Numbered from the stretch's first letter, positions 54,646 to 63,715 are shown. The stretch: DNA of 64,000 bases from Nostocales cyanobacterium HT-58-2 (GCA_002163975.1 CP019636.1:931001-995000), one strand, 5' to 3'. Notes: generated from the letters alone by a model not told the origin. Numbers and translations: made by a program.

Positions 54646-55206
54646 TTAACCTCTTTCAAATTCAAAGAAAGAAGCTATCTTATACTCATGTTTCTGAAAA
54701 GATATTGATGGGTACAAAACTTCAGAAACTGATTTTTTGGAGACGTTGAATGGTTGTAGAAGGTTTATGCGAGTGTCTGGTCTTTCTAAAGGCGGCGTTT
54801 CTTGAGGTGGAGGTAAAGTTAGTACCGCTACAATTAAAGCTAATACTACCATAAGAGCTGCTATAACTGGTAGTAAATTATCATTATTTTCTGTTTCTTG
54901 AACATGAGGAGAAATGAGTTGAAAATGAGGAGGAACAAGTTGAATATCACCGAGGTCTCTTTCATTAGGTAGTAATTTAATGAAGGAAGAATATGTTTTG
55001 TATCCCTTGACTTCTATCGTTATTTCTCCTTCAAGAACACGACTGTTACCAAAGGAGATAGGAAATTTATAAATTCCTTCCAAGTCACTGTAAACAACAC
55101 GTGAAAAACCTGGTAAATGAATTGAGACTTTAGCTCCACTGATAGGAGCTTGTTTTTCTCTATCAAGCACACGACCGAGATAATGAATTTCTTGATTATT
55201 GGACAT
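54646..55206 (-). CDS. Membrane protein with carboxypeptidase-regulatory-like domain
   Basis: 186 residues. Residues ~6-90 form a beta-sandwich of the CarboxypepD_reg type (YLGRVLDREKQAPISGAKVS, YSDLEGIYKFPISFG, ITIEVKGYKTYSSFIKLLP). Residues ~111-131 form one transmembrane helix (LLPVIAALMVVLALIVAVLT). A 55-residue tail follows, with PPPQETPPLERPDTRINLLQ. No enzyme motif. It lies between hglE and hglD on the same strand, so it should be co-expressed with glycolipid synthesis. It may anchor the synthase to the membrane, an inference. In position it stands where the genes called hglF/hglG lie in Anabaena, but it is not a PKS protein. Confidence 0.8.
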   Translation of the reverse strand: MSNNQEIHYLGRVLDREKQAPISGAKVSIHLPGFSRVVYSDLEGIYKFPISFGNSRVLEGEITIEVKGYKTYSSFIKLLPNERDLGDIQLVPPHFQLISPHVQETENNDNLLPVIAALMVVLALIVAVLTLPPPQETPPLERPDTRINLLQPFNVSKKSVSEVLYPSISFQKHEYKIASFFEFERG

Positions 55207-55370
55207 AGTTTTAGGTGAGGAGGTCAGGAGAGTAGAGGGGCTTAAAGTTTCCTCTGGGAATGAGGGTAAAGTGGGGGAGTGGAGGAGGTCGGGGAAGAGA
55301 ATACTATCTCATTTACCTTTGCTTCTCCATCTTCCCTATCTCCCTCTACTCCCTTTTCTTTGCCACCTGG

Positions 55371-58300
55371 TTAAATGTTGGGAGTGCTAATTAAGGTGAC
55401 TCGTCCCTGTGAACCGTAAGCAACTTCGGTGATGTAACGGTTGGGATCATGTAACTCGGCAAAAATGTGATGTGCTGACTCTTCTGCGTCAAGGTGAGGA
55501 CTTAAGTCAATTGCTCGGCAAAACACTTGTTGCCATTCCCAGTTAAGAGTCTTAGTCAATCCAAATAGACCAGCACTGATGGGACCAAAGTTGAGATTTT
55601 GTCCTAAACCAAAGGCGCCATCCAGACGAACAACAGTGCAAAAACAACTACGTCCATAACGTGTGGCTTGATTGAGGGATTTTTTCAAGTGTTTTGCTAT
55701 GAGAAAGACGTGTTTGACAATTGCTTTTTCCTGTTCAAGATAAGGAATTTTGCCGTTGTAACTGACCTCAAACAAGGGATTTAGATGGATAAAAGCACCA
55801 ATTGAACCATAGCGAGTGGAGATGGTAGCTAATTGTTGTTGCAGATGTTCTTCACTTAAATCTGCAAGATTGACGCGATGCACTCCTACAGGTAAAGGAG
55901 AGTGCTGTGAAACAAGCGATTGGGGAAAACTTAGAACAACAACTTTCCAGCCTTGCTGTGTAAGAGATTGAGCCAATTTGGAAGTTGTGAGAGAGCCATC
56001 ATCAGTTAGTAAACCGACGTGCCCCTCAGGTAAGGTGAAATCTAAAAAATCTGGTTGAGGTAGAGTTTTCAGTTTCACTTGACGACGCAGGGGATTGTTG
56101 TTTAAGTTACCCGACGGGTTGGAGGGCTTGTTCAGAGACTTTTTTTTTTCCGTACCAGCTAACTTTTGCAAATACTCGACAATTTGACCGATGGTACGTA
56201 ATTCTCCGAGTTCTTCTACATTTGGTTTGGGCAAATTAGGGTACATCTCCTGCATTGTCCCCAAAATTTCCACACGTTTAATGGAGTCAATGCCCAAGTC
56301 TGCTTCCATATCCATGCTCAAATCCAGCATTTCTACTGGGTAACCCGTCTTTTCGCTGGTGATTGACAACAAGGTTTGACCCAAGTCTGCTAAATCCGTG
56401 TCTGCTGCTTCTACCTCTTTAGTTACTAGGATTGAGTCAGAGGTGAAGAGTGGGGATGGAGTGAGGGATAAATTCTCGACTTCCTCTTGTTTTGGTGTTT
56501 TTACTTCCTCTTGCAGAGAAATAGCAGTTTCTACAGCAATAGATTGAACAACATTAGATTGAGAAGCACTCGATTGCAGACATTCAACAATTTGACCGAT
56601 GGTGCGTAGTTCTCCCAGTTCTTCCACATTTGGTTTGGGCAAGTCTGGGTACATCTCCTGCATTGTTCCCAGAATTTCTACACGCTTAATGGAGTCAATC
56701 CCTAAGTCTGCCTCCATATCCATGCTCATATCCAACATCTCTACTGGGTAGCCTGTTTTTTCACTGATGATTGCTAACAGCTTTTCACCCAAATCAAGCG
56801 TATTTACACTCACACTAGAGGTTGTTGTAGAAGAATCTGTGGGGATAATCTCTGGCTTGATTGCCACAGGTTCAGTGACGACAGGTGAGGAGATGGGCAG
56901 AGGTGCAACGGATGGAGTCACAGATGGAACGGATAAGTTATCTGTGGGGGTAGCAGAGAAACCATTCGCTCCATTCGTTACAAAATCTATTACTTTGTGT
57001 GTTTGCGTTTGAGTGGCAACTTCCGCGACTGAATGCAATTGTGCATCCATTTTGACTTCCGGCTGGGTTTCAATTGCCAGTGTTTGAGGAGTCGAAGAAA
57101 CAGGGGTGTCTTGTTTGGAAGTCGTTGTTTCTAAAGCAATAAGAAGCTCACGTTTTTTATTTGCGGCTGTTGTTTCGTCAACAGATACCACAGGTTGAGT
57201 TATTGCCAGCTGACCATTGACCACCTGTGAGTACTCTTGCTGTAAGAGTTGGAAAAAGTTTTTGGTGTACTCTACCTGAGTCTTGAGATATTGCTCATGA
57301 ACACGCAGAGTATCACTTTGTTGAGAGTGAAACTGCATTATACTACGCTCTAAGCTTTCCATGAGAACTGGCTTGAGCTTTGCAGCTTCTTCTGAAGATT
57401 TGCAGTTGGCAAACAAAGAATTCTGCTGCTGCATCAGTTGGAAAAAGGTTTTGGCATATTCCACCTGATGATTGAGATAGTGTCCGTGAACTTGTAAACT
57501 TTCGCTTTGATTTTGCTGAAATTGTGTCAGGACGTATTCTAAGCTTGCTAAAACTTGTTGATAATTCACGGGTTGATCTGGATTTGTTTGCATTTTCGGC
57601 TGTGGAATGGGTTGAGATGAAGGAGGAAGTGGGGAGACAGGGCTGGTGGAGGGTTGGGGATTGGGTGTGGAGGGGAAAGGAGGTAGAGGAGATGAAGGAG
57701 AAAGGGGAGTATTTAAAGATTCTCCTTGTTTGCTAGTTTTGTACTTGTGTCCTCTTCCATTAGTTTCCTTTGCCTCAATCTTCTGGTTAGCTGGAAGTAG
57801 GGATTTATTTGTGTGCCCGTTGCTGTCTGCAACTGTTGCTATGGGAGTGGTGGTAATAGTGGTGAGTGTTGCTATGGGTGGTTTTGAGTCTGTGGGAGCG
57901 TTATCTTCAGATGTGCTTGCAGGTAATTTCACTTTGTGTCCATCCTGCAAGGCTTGCTCAAATGCCATTTTTGTTTTTTCTGAGACGTAGTTAATGCCAT
58001 TGAGGCGCACGCTCAATCCCTTGCTTTTCTCGGTTGCAGGTATAGGTTGTGGCAGTTGGTAGGGATCGAGGTTTTTCAAGGACAGCCCAGCTACACGTAA
58101 CTGAACGACGGCTTCTCTTAAAGAGCGATCACTATCTTTTTGAGCACTCTGGTTCAAGGCGACGGTTAAGTGAGGGCGATCGCCCAAAATATCTTTCACT
58201 AAACCTGTGAGAATTTTCTTCGGACCAAACTCAACAAAGCAAGAACCACCTGCTGCATAAATATTTTCGATTTCCTGCTTAAACAGCACCGCATTAGAAA

Positions 58301-60953
58301 GGTGAGTTTCTAGAATTCTTTGAATCTCTGCTGCTTCCTTGGGATACTGCTTTCCTGTGACATTCGTGTAAACAGGTATTTTCGGATTTTGGAAACTGAT
58401 ACTCTTGATAGCTTGAGCAAAAGCTTTCTGAGCAAAAGCAATTAGCGGTGTATGGAAAGCTGCGGACACAGGTAACAACACAGATGTATATCCTTGTTCT
58501 TGTAGAGCCTGCCGCACTTTTGCTATTTCCGCTGCCGGTCCTGCCAACACTACTTGACGAGGAGAATTGAGATTAGCAATTGTCACCCGAGGGAACTGCC
58601 TAAGAACTGCTTTTACCTTGCCAACTTCTTCTTTGACAGCCAGCATCGCCCCTGCATCATAATCAGGGTCTTGAGGAGCGCCCATTGCTTGACCCCGAGC
58701 CTTCACTAAGAAGCAGTAATCTTCATCACTCAACACACCTGCAGCCCATAAAGCTGTGAGTTCTCCAAAGCTGTGCCCTGCAACAAAATCTGCTTGGAAC
58801 CCAGCTTGTTGCAGTATTTTATATAACCCTGCGCTCAACATCCCAATTGCTGGTTGAGCATATTCTGTGCGCTGTAATGCAGCAACTTGTGCATTTTTTT
58901 CTGCCTCCTCAAACACAGGATGGGGAAACACAATCTCTGAGAGTGGCTGTAAATTATTTTTGAGCAAAAGGCTATCCATGTAGCCAAAAAGACGCCGCAA
59001 GGTGGGAAAATTCATCACCAATTCCCGACCCATATCCAAATATTGAGAACCTTGCCCAGAGAACAAAGCAACAACTTTTCCACTCAACTCAAGACCAGAA
59101 GAGCGGTAATAAATTCCTTGGGGATGCTCCCACGAAGAGTCTGAGGCTCTGTTTTTTAGTAACTCAATACTTATTTGCAGAAATTTGCAAGCCTCAGCAC
59201 AAGAAGCTGCAACAAATCCAACTCTCGCTGCATTCAGAGGAATGTCTTTTGATTTACAAGCCTCTACAAGCTCCACATAATTTCTGTTACCATCCTCAGA
59301 TTGCAACTTACCTAAAATCTCTTCACAGCTTGCTAATAACTGTGCAGAAGTTTCAGCAAACAGCAGCACCTCACTGGGAGTGTTGTGTATACGGTAAGCA
59401 CGCTCTTGTTCAGCTTGGTATTCTTCTAAAACAACGTGATAGTTTGTACCGCCAAAGCCAAAAGAACTGATACCCGCACGTCTTGGTGCTTCCCCTTCAG
59501 CACGAATCCATGGTCTAGTTTCGGTATTTAAGTAAAACGCCGAGTTGTTGATATTAAGTTTGGGGTTGGGTTGAGTAACATTGATTGTGGGCGGTAGTAT
59601 CTTGTGATGCAAAGCCAATGCAGTTTTGATTAAGCTTGCAGCACCTGCAGCAGCTTTGGTGTGTCCGATTTGAGATTTCACGCTGCCGAGTGCAATGTAC
59701 TGCCTATGTGAGTTGTTCCCAAAAAATTCTCTTAAAGATGCAAATTCGGTGGGGTCCCCAGCCATTGTACCTGTACCGTGCGCCTCCATTAAGCTGACAG
59801 TCTCAGGTGAAAAGCCGGCATCCTCATAAGCACGCTGCAAGGCTTTGACTTGTCCTTCTTGCCGGGGTGCATAAATACTTTTGTACCGTCCATCGCTGGA
59901 GGTGCCAATTCCTTTGATGACTGCGTAAATTTTGTCGTTGTCTCGTATAGCGTCTTCTAGGCGCTTGAGGACAACCATACCAACACCTTCACCCAGCATC
60001 ATCCCATCGGACTTGGCGTCAAAGGGTTTAACGTTATCACTCGGAGAGACAGCAGGTGTTTTGCTAAAACACATATAAGCCATGATGGTGTTGTCACAAT
60101 CAACTCCACCGGTTAGCATCATGTCGCAACGATGCTCTACAAGTTCGCTAATTGCCATTTTTAAAGCGGCAAATGAACTGGCACAAGCAGCATCGACAAC
60201 GCAATTTATTCCGCCTAAATTTAAGCGGTTGGCAATTCTACCAGCAACGACGTTACCTAACATCCCGGGGAAAGCATTCTCATCCCAGTTCACATAAGCG
60301 CTTTTGATTTTCTTGATAATTTTTTGGGTATCTTCATCGGATAAACCGCTGCTTTTCAGTACCTTTTCCCAAACGGGATACTCTAAGCGGGCGGCGAGAG
60401 GCAATCCTAATTGGCTTCCTGCTACGCCTAAAATAACCCCAATCGTCTCGCGATTAAACTCACGGGATGTGTCATAGCCAGCATCTTCCATTGCCTCTTT
60501 GGCAACGACTAGACTTAAGAGTTGTGCAACATCTGTCACTTCTAAAATGCTGGGGGGAATCCCAAATTCCATAGGGTTAAAATCAACATGTGGAATAAAC
60601 CCACCTCGTTTGCAGTAGGTTTTTTCTTCTGGTGTTCTGGGATTGGGATCATAGTAATCTTCTATGTTCCAATGTGTCGCAGGAACATCAGTAATTCCAT
60701 CAATTTTATGAATAATATTTTGCCAGTACTCTCGCAAGTTTCTAGATTTTGCAAAAAGAGAAGCCATACCAACAATGGCTATAGGATTATGTTGTAGTTT
60801 TCTATTAATTTTATTAACTGTCAAGGATTTATCAGACATCATTTTCTTCTCCTCAATAGACCTATACACAGCCTTTTCAAAGTTGTTTATTTGGGCTTCC
60901 AATTCCGCCAAGGCAGTATCAAGTGAATTAGCAGACATAGGACATAGACTCAT
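55371..60953 (-). CDS. hglE: HglE: polyketide synthase KS-AT-ACP-ACP
   Basis: 1,860 residues. KS at ~55-490 (VVDAACASSFAALKMAI with the active Cys near 255, MEAHGTGTMAGD, SQIGHTKAAAG). AT at ~640-950 (GQGSQYLDMGREL, FVAGHSFGELTALWAAG near 728). A Pro/Ser-rich linker holds two ~55-residue helical repeats (~1121-1245). Two nearly identical ACPs have LGIDSIKR near 1416 and 1554. The last ~190 residues look like the non-catalytic half of a KR. The layout is PfaA-like. It starts the chain for heterocyst glycolipid aglycones. ATG 60953 and ATG 60938 are both possible; neither has a strong ribosome-binding site. First gene of the hgl operon. Confidence 0.94.
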   Translation of the reverse strand: MSLCPMSANSLDTALAELEAQINNFEKAVYRSIEEKKMMSDKSLTVNKINRKLQHNPIAIVGMASLFAKSRNLREYWQNIIHKIDGITDVPATHWNIEDYYDPNPRTPEEKTYCKRGGFIPHVDFNPMEFGIPPSILEVTDVAQLLSLVVAKEAMEDAGYDTSREFNRETIGVILGVAGSQLGLPLAARLEYPVWEKVLKSSGLSDEDTQKIIKKIKSAYVNWDENAFPGMLGNVVAGRIANRLNLGGINCVVDAACASSFAALKMAISELVEHRCDMMLTGGVDCDNTIMAYMCFSKTPAVSPSDNVKPFDAKSDGMMLGEGVGMVVLKRLEDAIRDNDKIYAVIKGIGTSSDGRYKSIYAPRQEGQVKALQRAYEDAGFSPETVSLMEAHGTGTMAGDPTEFASLREFFGNNSHRQYIALGSVKSQIGHTKAAAGAASLIKTALALHHKILPPTINVTQPNPKLNINNSAFYLNTETRPWIRAEGEAPRRAGISSFGFGGTNYHVVLEEYQAEQERAYRIHNTPSEVLLFAETSAQLLASCEEILGKLQSEDGNRNYVELVEACKSKDIPLNAARVGFVAASCAEACKFLQISIELLKNRASDSSWEHPQGIYYRSSGLELSGKVVALFSGQGSQYLDMGRELVMNFPTLRRLFGYMDSLLLKNNLQPLSEIVFPHPVFEEAEKNAQVAALQRTEYAQPAIGMLSAGLYKILQQAGFQADFVAGHSFGELTALWAAGVLSDEDYCFLVKARGQAMGAPQDPDYDAGAMLAVKEEVGKVKAVLRQFPRVTIANLNSPRQVVLAGPAAEIAKVRQALQEQGYTSVLLPVSAAFHTPLIAFAQKAFAQAIKSISFQNPKIPVYTNVTGKQYPKEAAEIQRILETHLSNAVLFKQEIENIYAAGGSCFVEFGPKKILTGLVKDILGDRPHLTVALNQSAQKDSDRSLREAVVQLRVAGLSLKNLDPYQLPQPIPATEKSKGLSVRLNGINYVSEKTKMAFEQALQDGHKVKLPASTSEDNAPTDSKPPIATLTTITTTPIATVADSNGHTNKSLLPANQKIEAKETNGRGHKYKTSKQGESLNTPLSPSSPLPPFPSTPNPQPSTSPVSPLPPSSQPIPQPKMQTNPDQPVNYQQVLASLEYVLTQFQQNQSESLQVHGHYLNHQVEYAKTFFQLMQQQNSLFANCKSSEEAAKLKPVLMESLERSIMQFHSQQSDTLRVHEQYLKTQVEYTKNFFQLLQQEYSQVVNGQLAITQPVVSVDETTAANKKRELLIALETTTSKQDTPVSSTPQTLAIETQPEVKMDAQLHSVAEVATQTQTHKVIDFVTNGANGFSATPTDNLSVPSVTPSVAPLPISSPVVTEPVAIKPEIIPTDSSTTTSSVSVNTLDLGEKLLAIISEKTGYPVEMLDMSMDMEADLGIDSIKRVEILGTMQEMYPDLPKPNVEELGELRTIGQIVECLQSSASQSNVVQSIAVETAISLQEEVKTPKQEEVENLSLTPSPLFTSDSILVTKEVEAADTDLADLGQTLLSITSEKTGYPVEMLDLSMDMEADLGIDSIKRVEILGTMQEMYPNLPKPNVEELGELRTIGQIVEYLQKLAGTEKKKSLNKPSNPSGNLNNNPLRRQVKLKTLPQPDFLDFTLPEGHVGLLTDDGSLTTSKLAQSLTQQGWKVVVLSFPQSLVSQHSPLPVGVHRVNLADLSEEHLQQQLATISTRYGSIGAFIHLNPLFEVSYNGKIPYLEQEKAIVKHVFLIAKHLKKSLNQATRYGRSCFCTVVRLDGAFGLGQNLNFGPISAGLFGLTKTLNWEWQQVFCRAIDLSPHLDAEESAHHIFAELHDPNRYITEVAYGSQGRVTLISTPNI

Positions 60954-61159
60954 CGTGAGTAGCGTAGTTTGTGTAGCTGCAGCGATTTCTGTGGCGAGTC
61001 AAAAAAGGACTATTTCCTATTTGAAGCAGCTATCCTATCTGCAAACAGTAAAAGATTCTGTTCAAATCAACACCACATGAGAGATACAACCCTGGTGAGT
61101 TAATCCTCTTAGCGTTTTAGGAGATTTTGGAAATGTTACAGCAATTTTTACCAAAAATA

Positions 61160-61447
61160 CTATACAATACCCGACTCCTGATGTTGTGGTAACAGATCGA
61201 TGACATTATTGAAACTCGTAAAATAGTCTTGCAGTGCATTAGCTGCTGGACCAGTAAATTCCATCCATTCAGAAGATAAGTGATTGTGAGGATTTTGAGA
61301 AATGGTTTCCTGCTGAGACAATGGAAACTTGGGAGTAGCTATGAGGACAGAAACGCTTTTTTCTCCAGAACTTGTTTGATGATTTAGTTTAACTGCGGCA
61401 ACGTAGCTGGTGTTAATGACAACGTTCTGTATCTTGATAAATGCCAT
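61160..61447 (-). CDS. Conserved cyanobacterial protein, 95 aa, upstream of hglE
   Basis: From ATG 61447 the product reads MAFIKIQNVVINTSYVAAVK and later WMEFTGPAANALQDYF, SFNNVIDLL. The frame opens four codons earlier at a TTG, but the ATG is likelier. I recall similar short proteins ('FIKIQNxVINTxYIAAVxL... SVSVLIxTPK... EWMEFTGxxAxALQDYF') in many cyanobacteria, without function. It resembles a small PH-like or strand-rich domain. It is on the hgl strand, 206 bases upstream of hglE, and might be co-transcribed with it. Confidence 0.75.
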   Translation of the reverse strand: MAFIKIQNVVINTSYVAAVKLNHQTSSGEKSVSVLIATPKFPLSQQETISQNPHNHLSSEWMEFTGPAANALQDYFTSFNNVIDLLPQHQESGIV

Positions 61448-61927
61448 GGCAAGTTTCAACGTCCAAGATAATATATTCTATGGAGTTCGGCAAACAATGT
61501 TTGACAAATCCGTTACCGAAAAAACACCCCTCACCATCCGAAAACATGGAAAAAATCAAACAAATAATTGAATTATCACTTGGTGATAGCAACCAGACTA
61601 TTTTTAGTTCTTTGCTCTCAATAAACTAAAATAATGTGTCTTACTGCTTTAAAGCGTGATAATTAATAAAAACACTAGCATAAACAAGAAAAATTGAATA
61701 GTTTATTTTTAGCAATTTTAGAAAAAAATAGATTATTTGCAGATATAAACTTTTTAAAAAATAAAAAAGTATAACTGTTTACTATTGTTCTACCTTCTAT
61801 CAATTTCTTTGTTGGGCTTGTAAGTTAAATCTTTTCTCATTTAAAAATAATTGTATTTTTTGTAAATTTGCCAACTATTTAACCAATACCTACACTAGAA
61901 GGTCATTTATAAAGTAGATCTTTGGTA
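61448..61927. other. AT-rich intergenic region
   Basis: About 480 very AT-rich bases between the small protein gene and the repeat elements. No gene, tRNA or long palindrome is visible. A 62-codon + strand frame (61441-61629) overlaps the small protein gene's start and has no family features. The region may contain the promoter of the hgl-strand genes; I could not find a clear NtcA-type GTA-N8-TAC site. Confidence 0.4.
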
Positions 61928-61990
61928 GGATGTGTTACGGCTAGTCAAGATTTGAAAGTTTAAGAGAGTGAAAACTTGCCGTAACGCATC
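61928..61990. repeat. Palindromic repeat of the GGATGTGTTACGGC type
   Basis: GATGTGTTACGGC (from 61929) pairs with GCCGTAACGCATC (61978-61990), with one mismatch. The words belong to the same family as the repeats at 60-160 and 45817-45940. It lies immediately beside a MITE-like element. Confidence 0.65.
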
Positions 61991-62005
61991 GCAAAAGTTG
62001 GTGTG

Positions 62006-62125
62006 TTATACCGTTTCACTTTAAGGTTGATACAAATAGGCAGCAGGGGAGCACCCGAGCACCCGAGCAGGGGAAAATAATTAAAGACCAATTATTTGTA
62101 TCAGGCATTTCGTGAAATGGTGTTA
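62006..62125. mobile_element. MITE-like element with 33-bp imperfect terminal repeats
   Basis: The left end (62006-62038) and the inverted right end (62093-62125) share 24 of 33 bases, including CC.TTTCAC and an 11-base inner run TGATACAAATA. The interior holds GAGCACCC repeated twice. The left end matches the element at 10567. There is no transposase gene, so it is non-autonomous. Confidence 0.65.
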
Positions 62126-62353
62126 CACTTTGCCATAACACAACGCACTGGCTCCACTACATAAATGAGTTTTAACAAAATAGATATCAGTATTTTCTTA
62201 ATAAAAACATGATAATTATTGTAATTTTTAGCCCTCATTATACAGAAAATGTAAAAAGTCAAAAAAATTAGCACCAAACAGCAAAATTAGGGTGCAGTGA
62301 AAACACAATTAATCTATGTGGGTTGGTTTGAAATGACCCAACCCAACTCAACT
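62126..62353. other. Intergenic region downstream of the ParB-like gene
   Basis: About 230 AT-rich bases, with no gene. GGGTTGGTTTGAAATGACCCAACCC at 62319-62343 forms a short hairpin and may terminate the ParB-like gene, which runs from the right. Confidence 0.45.
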
Positions 62354-63715
62354 TTATAACCGAGATGATCCTGTTTTCTCTGCTTGTTTACCAGTCCACT
62401 CTTGCCACCGCATAATTCCGCGACTGACTAATTCTGGATTTTCACCTCCAATAAAACAGGTACGTCCCATCCTTTCGCATGCAATCAAGATTTCACCGTG
62501 TCCCATAAATGGGGCAATGACAAAATTGTTTGGATTTGTGTACATATTTAGCAAGTAAGATACTATTCCCTCAACTCCTTCTATGTGAATTGGTATCGGT
62601 GGCTTGGATATTGATTGGCGCGAAAAAATACATAGATATAAATTGCCAAGGACTAATTCGTATTGAAATGGCATCCGAGTGCGGTTGCAAAAGTCATAAA
62701 TGTTGCCCTCACAGCGTAGCACAGCAACAACACGAGCTTCATCTACTAAGTAATCATGATTCCAAGTTGAAGAAAGGGTAGCAATAGCTAAAGCAGCATG
62801 ACTGGGAAGCAAGTTCCTAAATTGTTTACTGGCAGTATCCCCACAATAAACTAAGTGCTGTTGGTTGAGCATCCATTCGTCACCAACATTCACCGAAGGC
62901 TTACGGTCAGTTACTGTTGGTCTTAGAGCTTGAGCAGTCTCTAGTTCTGATTGAGCTTTCTTTACAGCTAATTTAGCCTCTCTTTTTGCCATTGCAATTT
63001 TAAAGGCTTGCAACTGTAACTCTTGTTGCCTAAGCCGCCATTGTGCCGCTATTTTAGCTTGCTGTTGTGCTTCTTGTTCGTCTCTTTTTACCTGAGCCAA
63101 CTCTAGAGCCTGTTCTGCCTGTTCTGCTAGAGCGCGTTCTTTACTACCTGCCCTGGCTATCCTGAGCAGTTCCGTTTTTATATCAGCAATAGGCGTTCCT
63201 TTGATTTTCTGTTTGACTTCTAGGTGAATATCTTTAGCGATTTGCTTATCATGCTGTAAGCTACGCTCGCTGTATCCAATTTCTTTGGCAAACTCTAAAG
63301 TAGTCTTAAGAGGTGGTGAAATGATTTCACTACCTTTGAGAGTGTGCTGGTTATCCCCTGCCTTAGCCATGAGCCCGAGTCTATCTAGAATTTTCTGGCG
63401 CTCTAAGAGCAGTTCTGCTCGCTCTAAGGGTTTTAACTCATTGCGGATAAAATTCTCGTCAATCTCCGCCAAACGAGCTTGGTCAGCATCTTCATAATCA
63501 ACAACATTACATTCGATTTTTTCTAAACCAAGTAATTGACAAGCTGTAAGACGGTGTAGACCAGCAATCAAGTTCAGCTTTCGGTCCACTGTTATAGGGT
63601 TCAATAGACCATTAGCTTGAATTGATTCTTTCAATTCTTCTACTTTGTCGCCGCTGATTGGACGGCGGTTAGAACCAATTTTAATTTGGTCTATGGGCAC
63701 TGACTTTATAGGCAT
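62354..63715 (-). CDS. ParB-domain protein fused to a degenerate methyltransferase-like domain
   Basis: 453 residues. Residues ~1-90 are a ParB/Srx nuclease-like domain (ISGDKVEELKESIQANGLLN, LNLIAGLHRLTACQLLGLEK with the GxHR motif). A helix-turn-helix-like segment follows (LEFAKEIGYSERSLQHDKQI), then a long basic coiled coil (~195-275). The C-terminal ~170 residues resemble DNA methyltransferases: YCGDTASKQFRNLL, and VIAPFMGHGEILIACERMGR then TCFIGGENPELVSRGIMRWQ, parallel to the motif-I region 'PFxGSGTTLIACExxGR'. The catalytic DPPY motif is not visible (ALAIATLSSTWNHD instead), so methylation is unlikely. Known relatives are phage- or plasmid-type ParB-MTases. Role unknown. Confidence 0.8.
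   Translation of the reverse strand: MPIKSVPIDQIKIGSNRRPISGDKVEELKESIQANGLLNPITVDRKLNLIAGLHRLTACQLLGLEKIECNVVDYEDADQARLAEIDENFIRNELKPLERAELLLERQKILDRLGLMAKAGDNQHTLKGSEIISPPLKTTLEFAKEIGYSERSLQHDKQIAKDIHLEVKQKIKGTPIADIKTELLRIARAGSKERALAEQAEQALELAQVKRDEQEAQQQAKIAAQWRLRQQELQLQAFKIAMAKREAKLAVKKAQSELETAQALRPTVTDRKPSVNVGDEWMLNQQHLVYCGDTASKQFRNLLPSHAALAIATLSSTWNHDYLVDEARVVAVLRCEGNIYDFCNRTRMPFQYELVLGNLYLCIFSRQSISKPPIPIHIEGVEGIVSYLLNMYTNPNNFVIAPFMGHGEILIACERMGRTCFIGGENPELVSRGIMRWQEWTGKQAEKTGSSRL

Noticed and set aside
60954..61159. NtcA-type site (GTA-N8-TAC) upstream of hglE
   Set aside because: No convincing match with a properly spaced -10 box could be found by eye.
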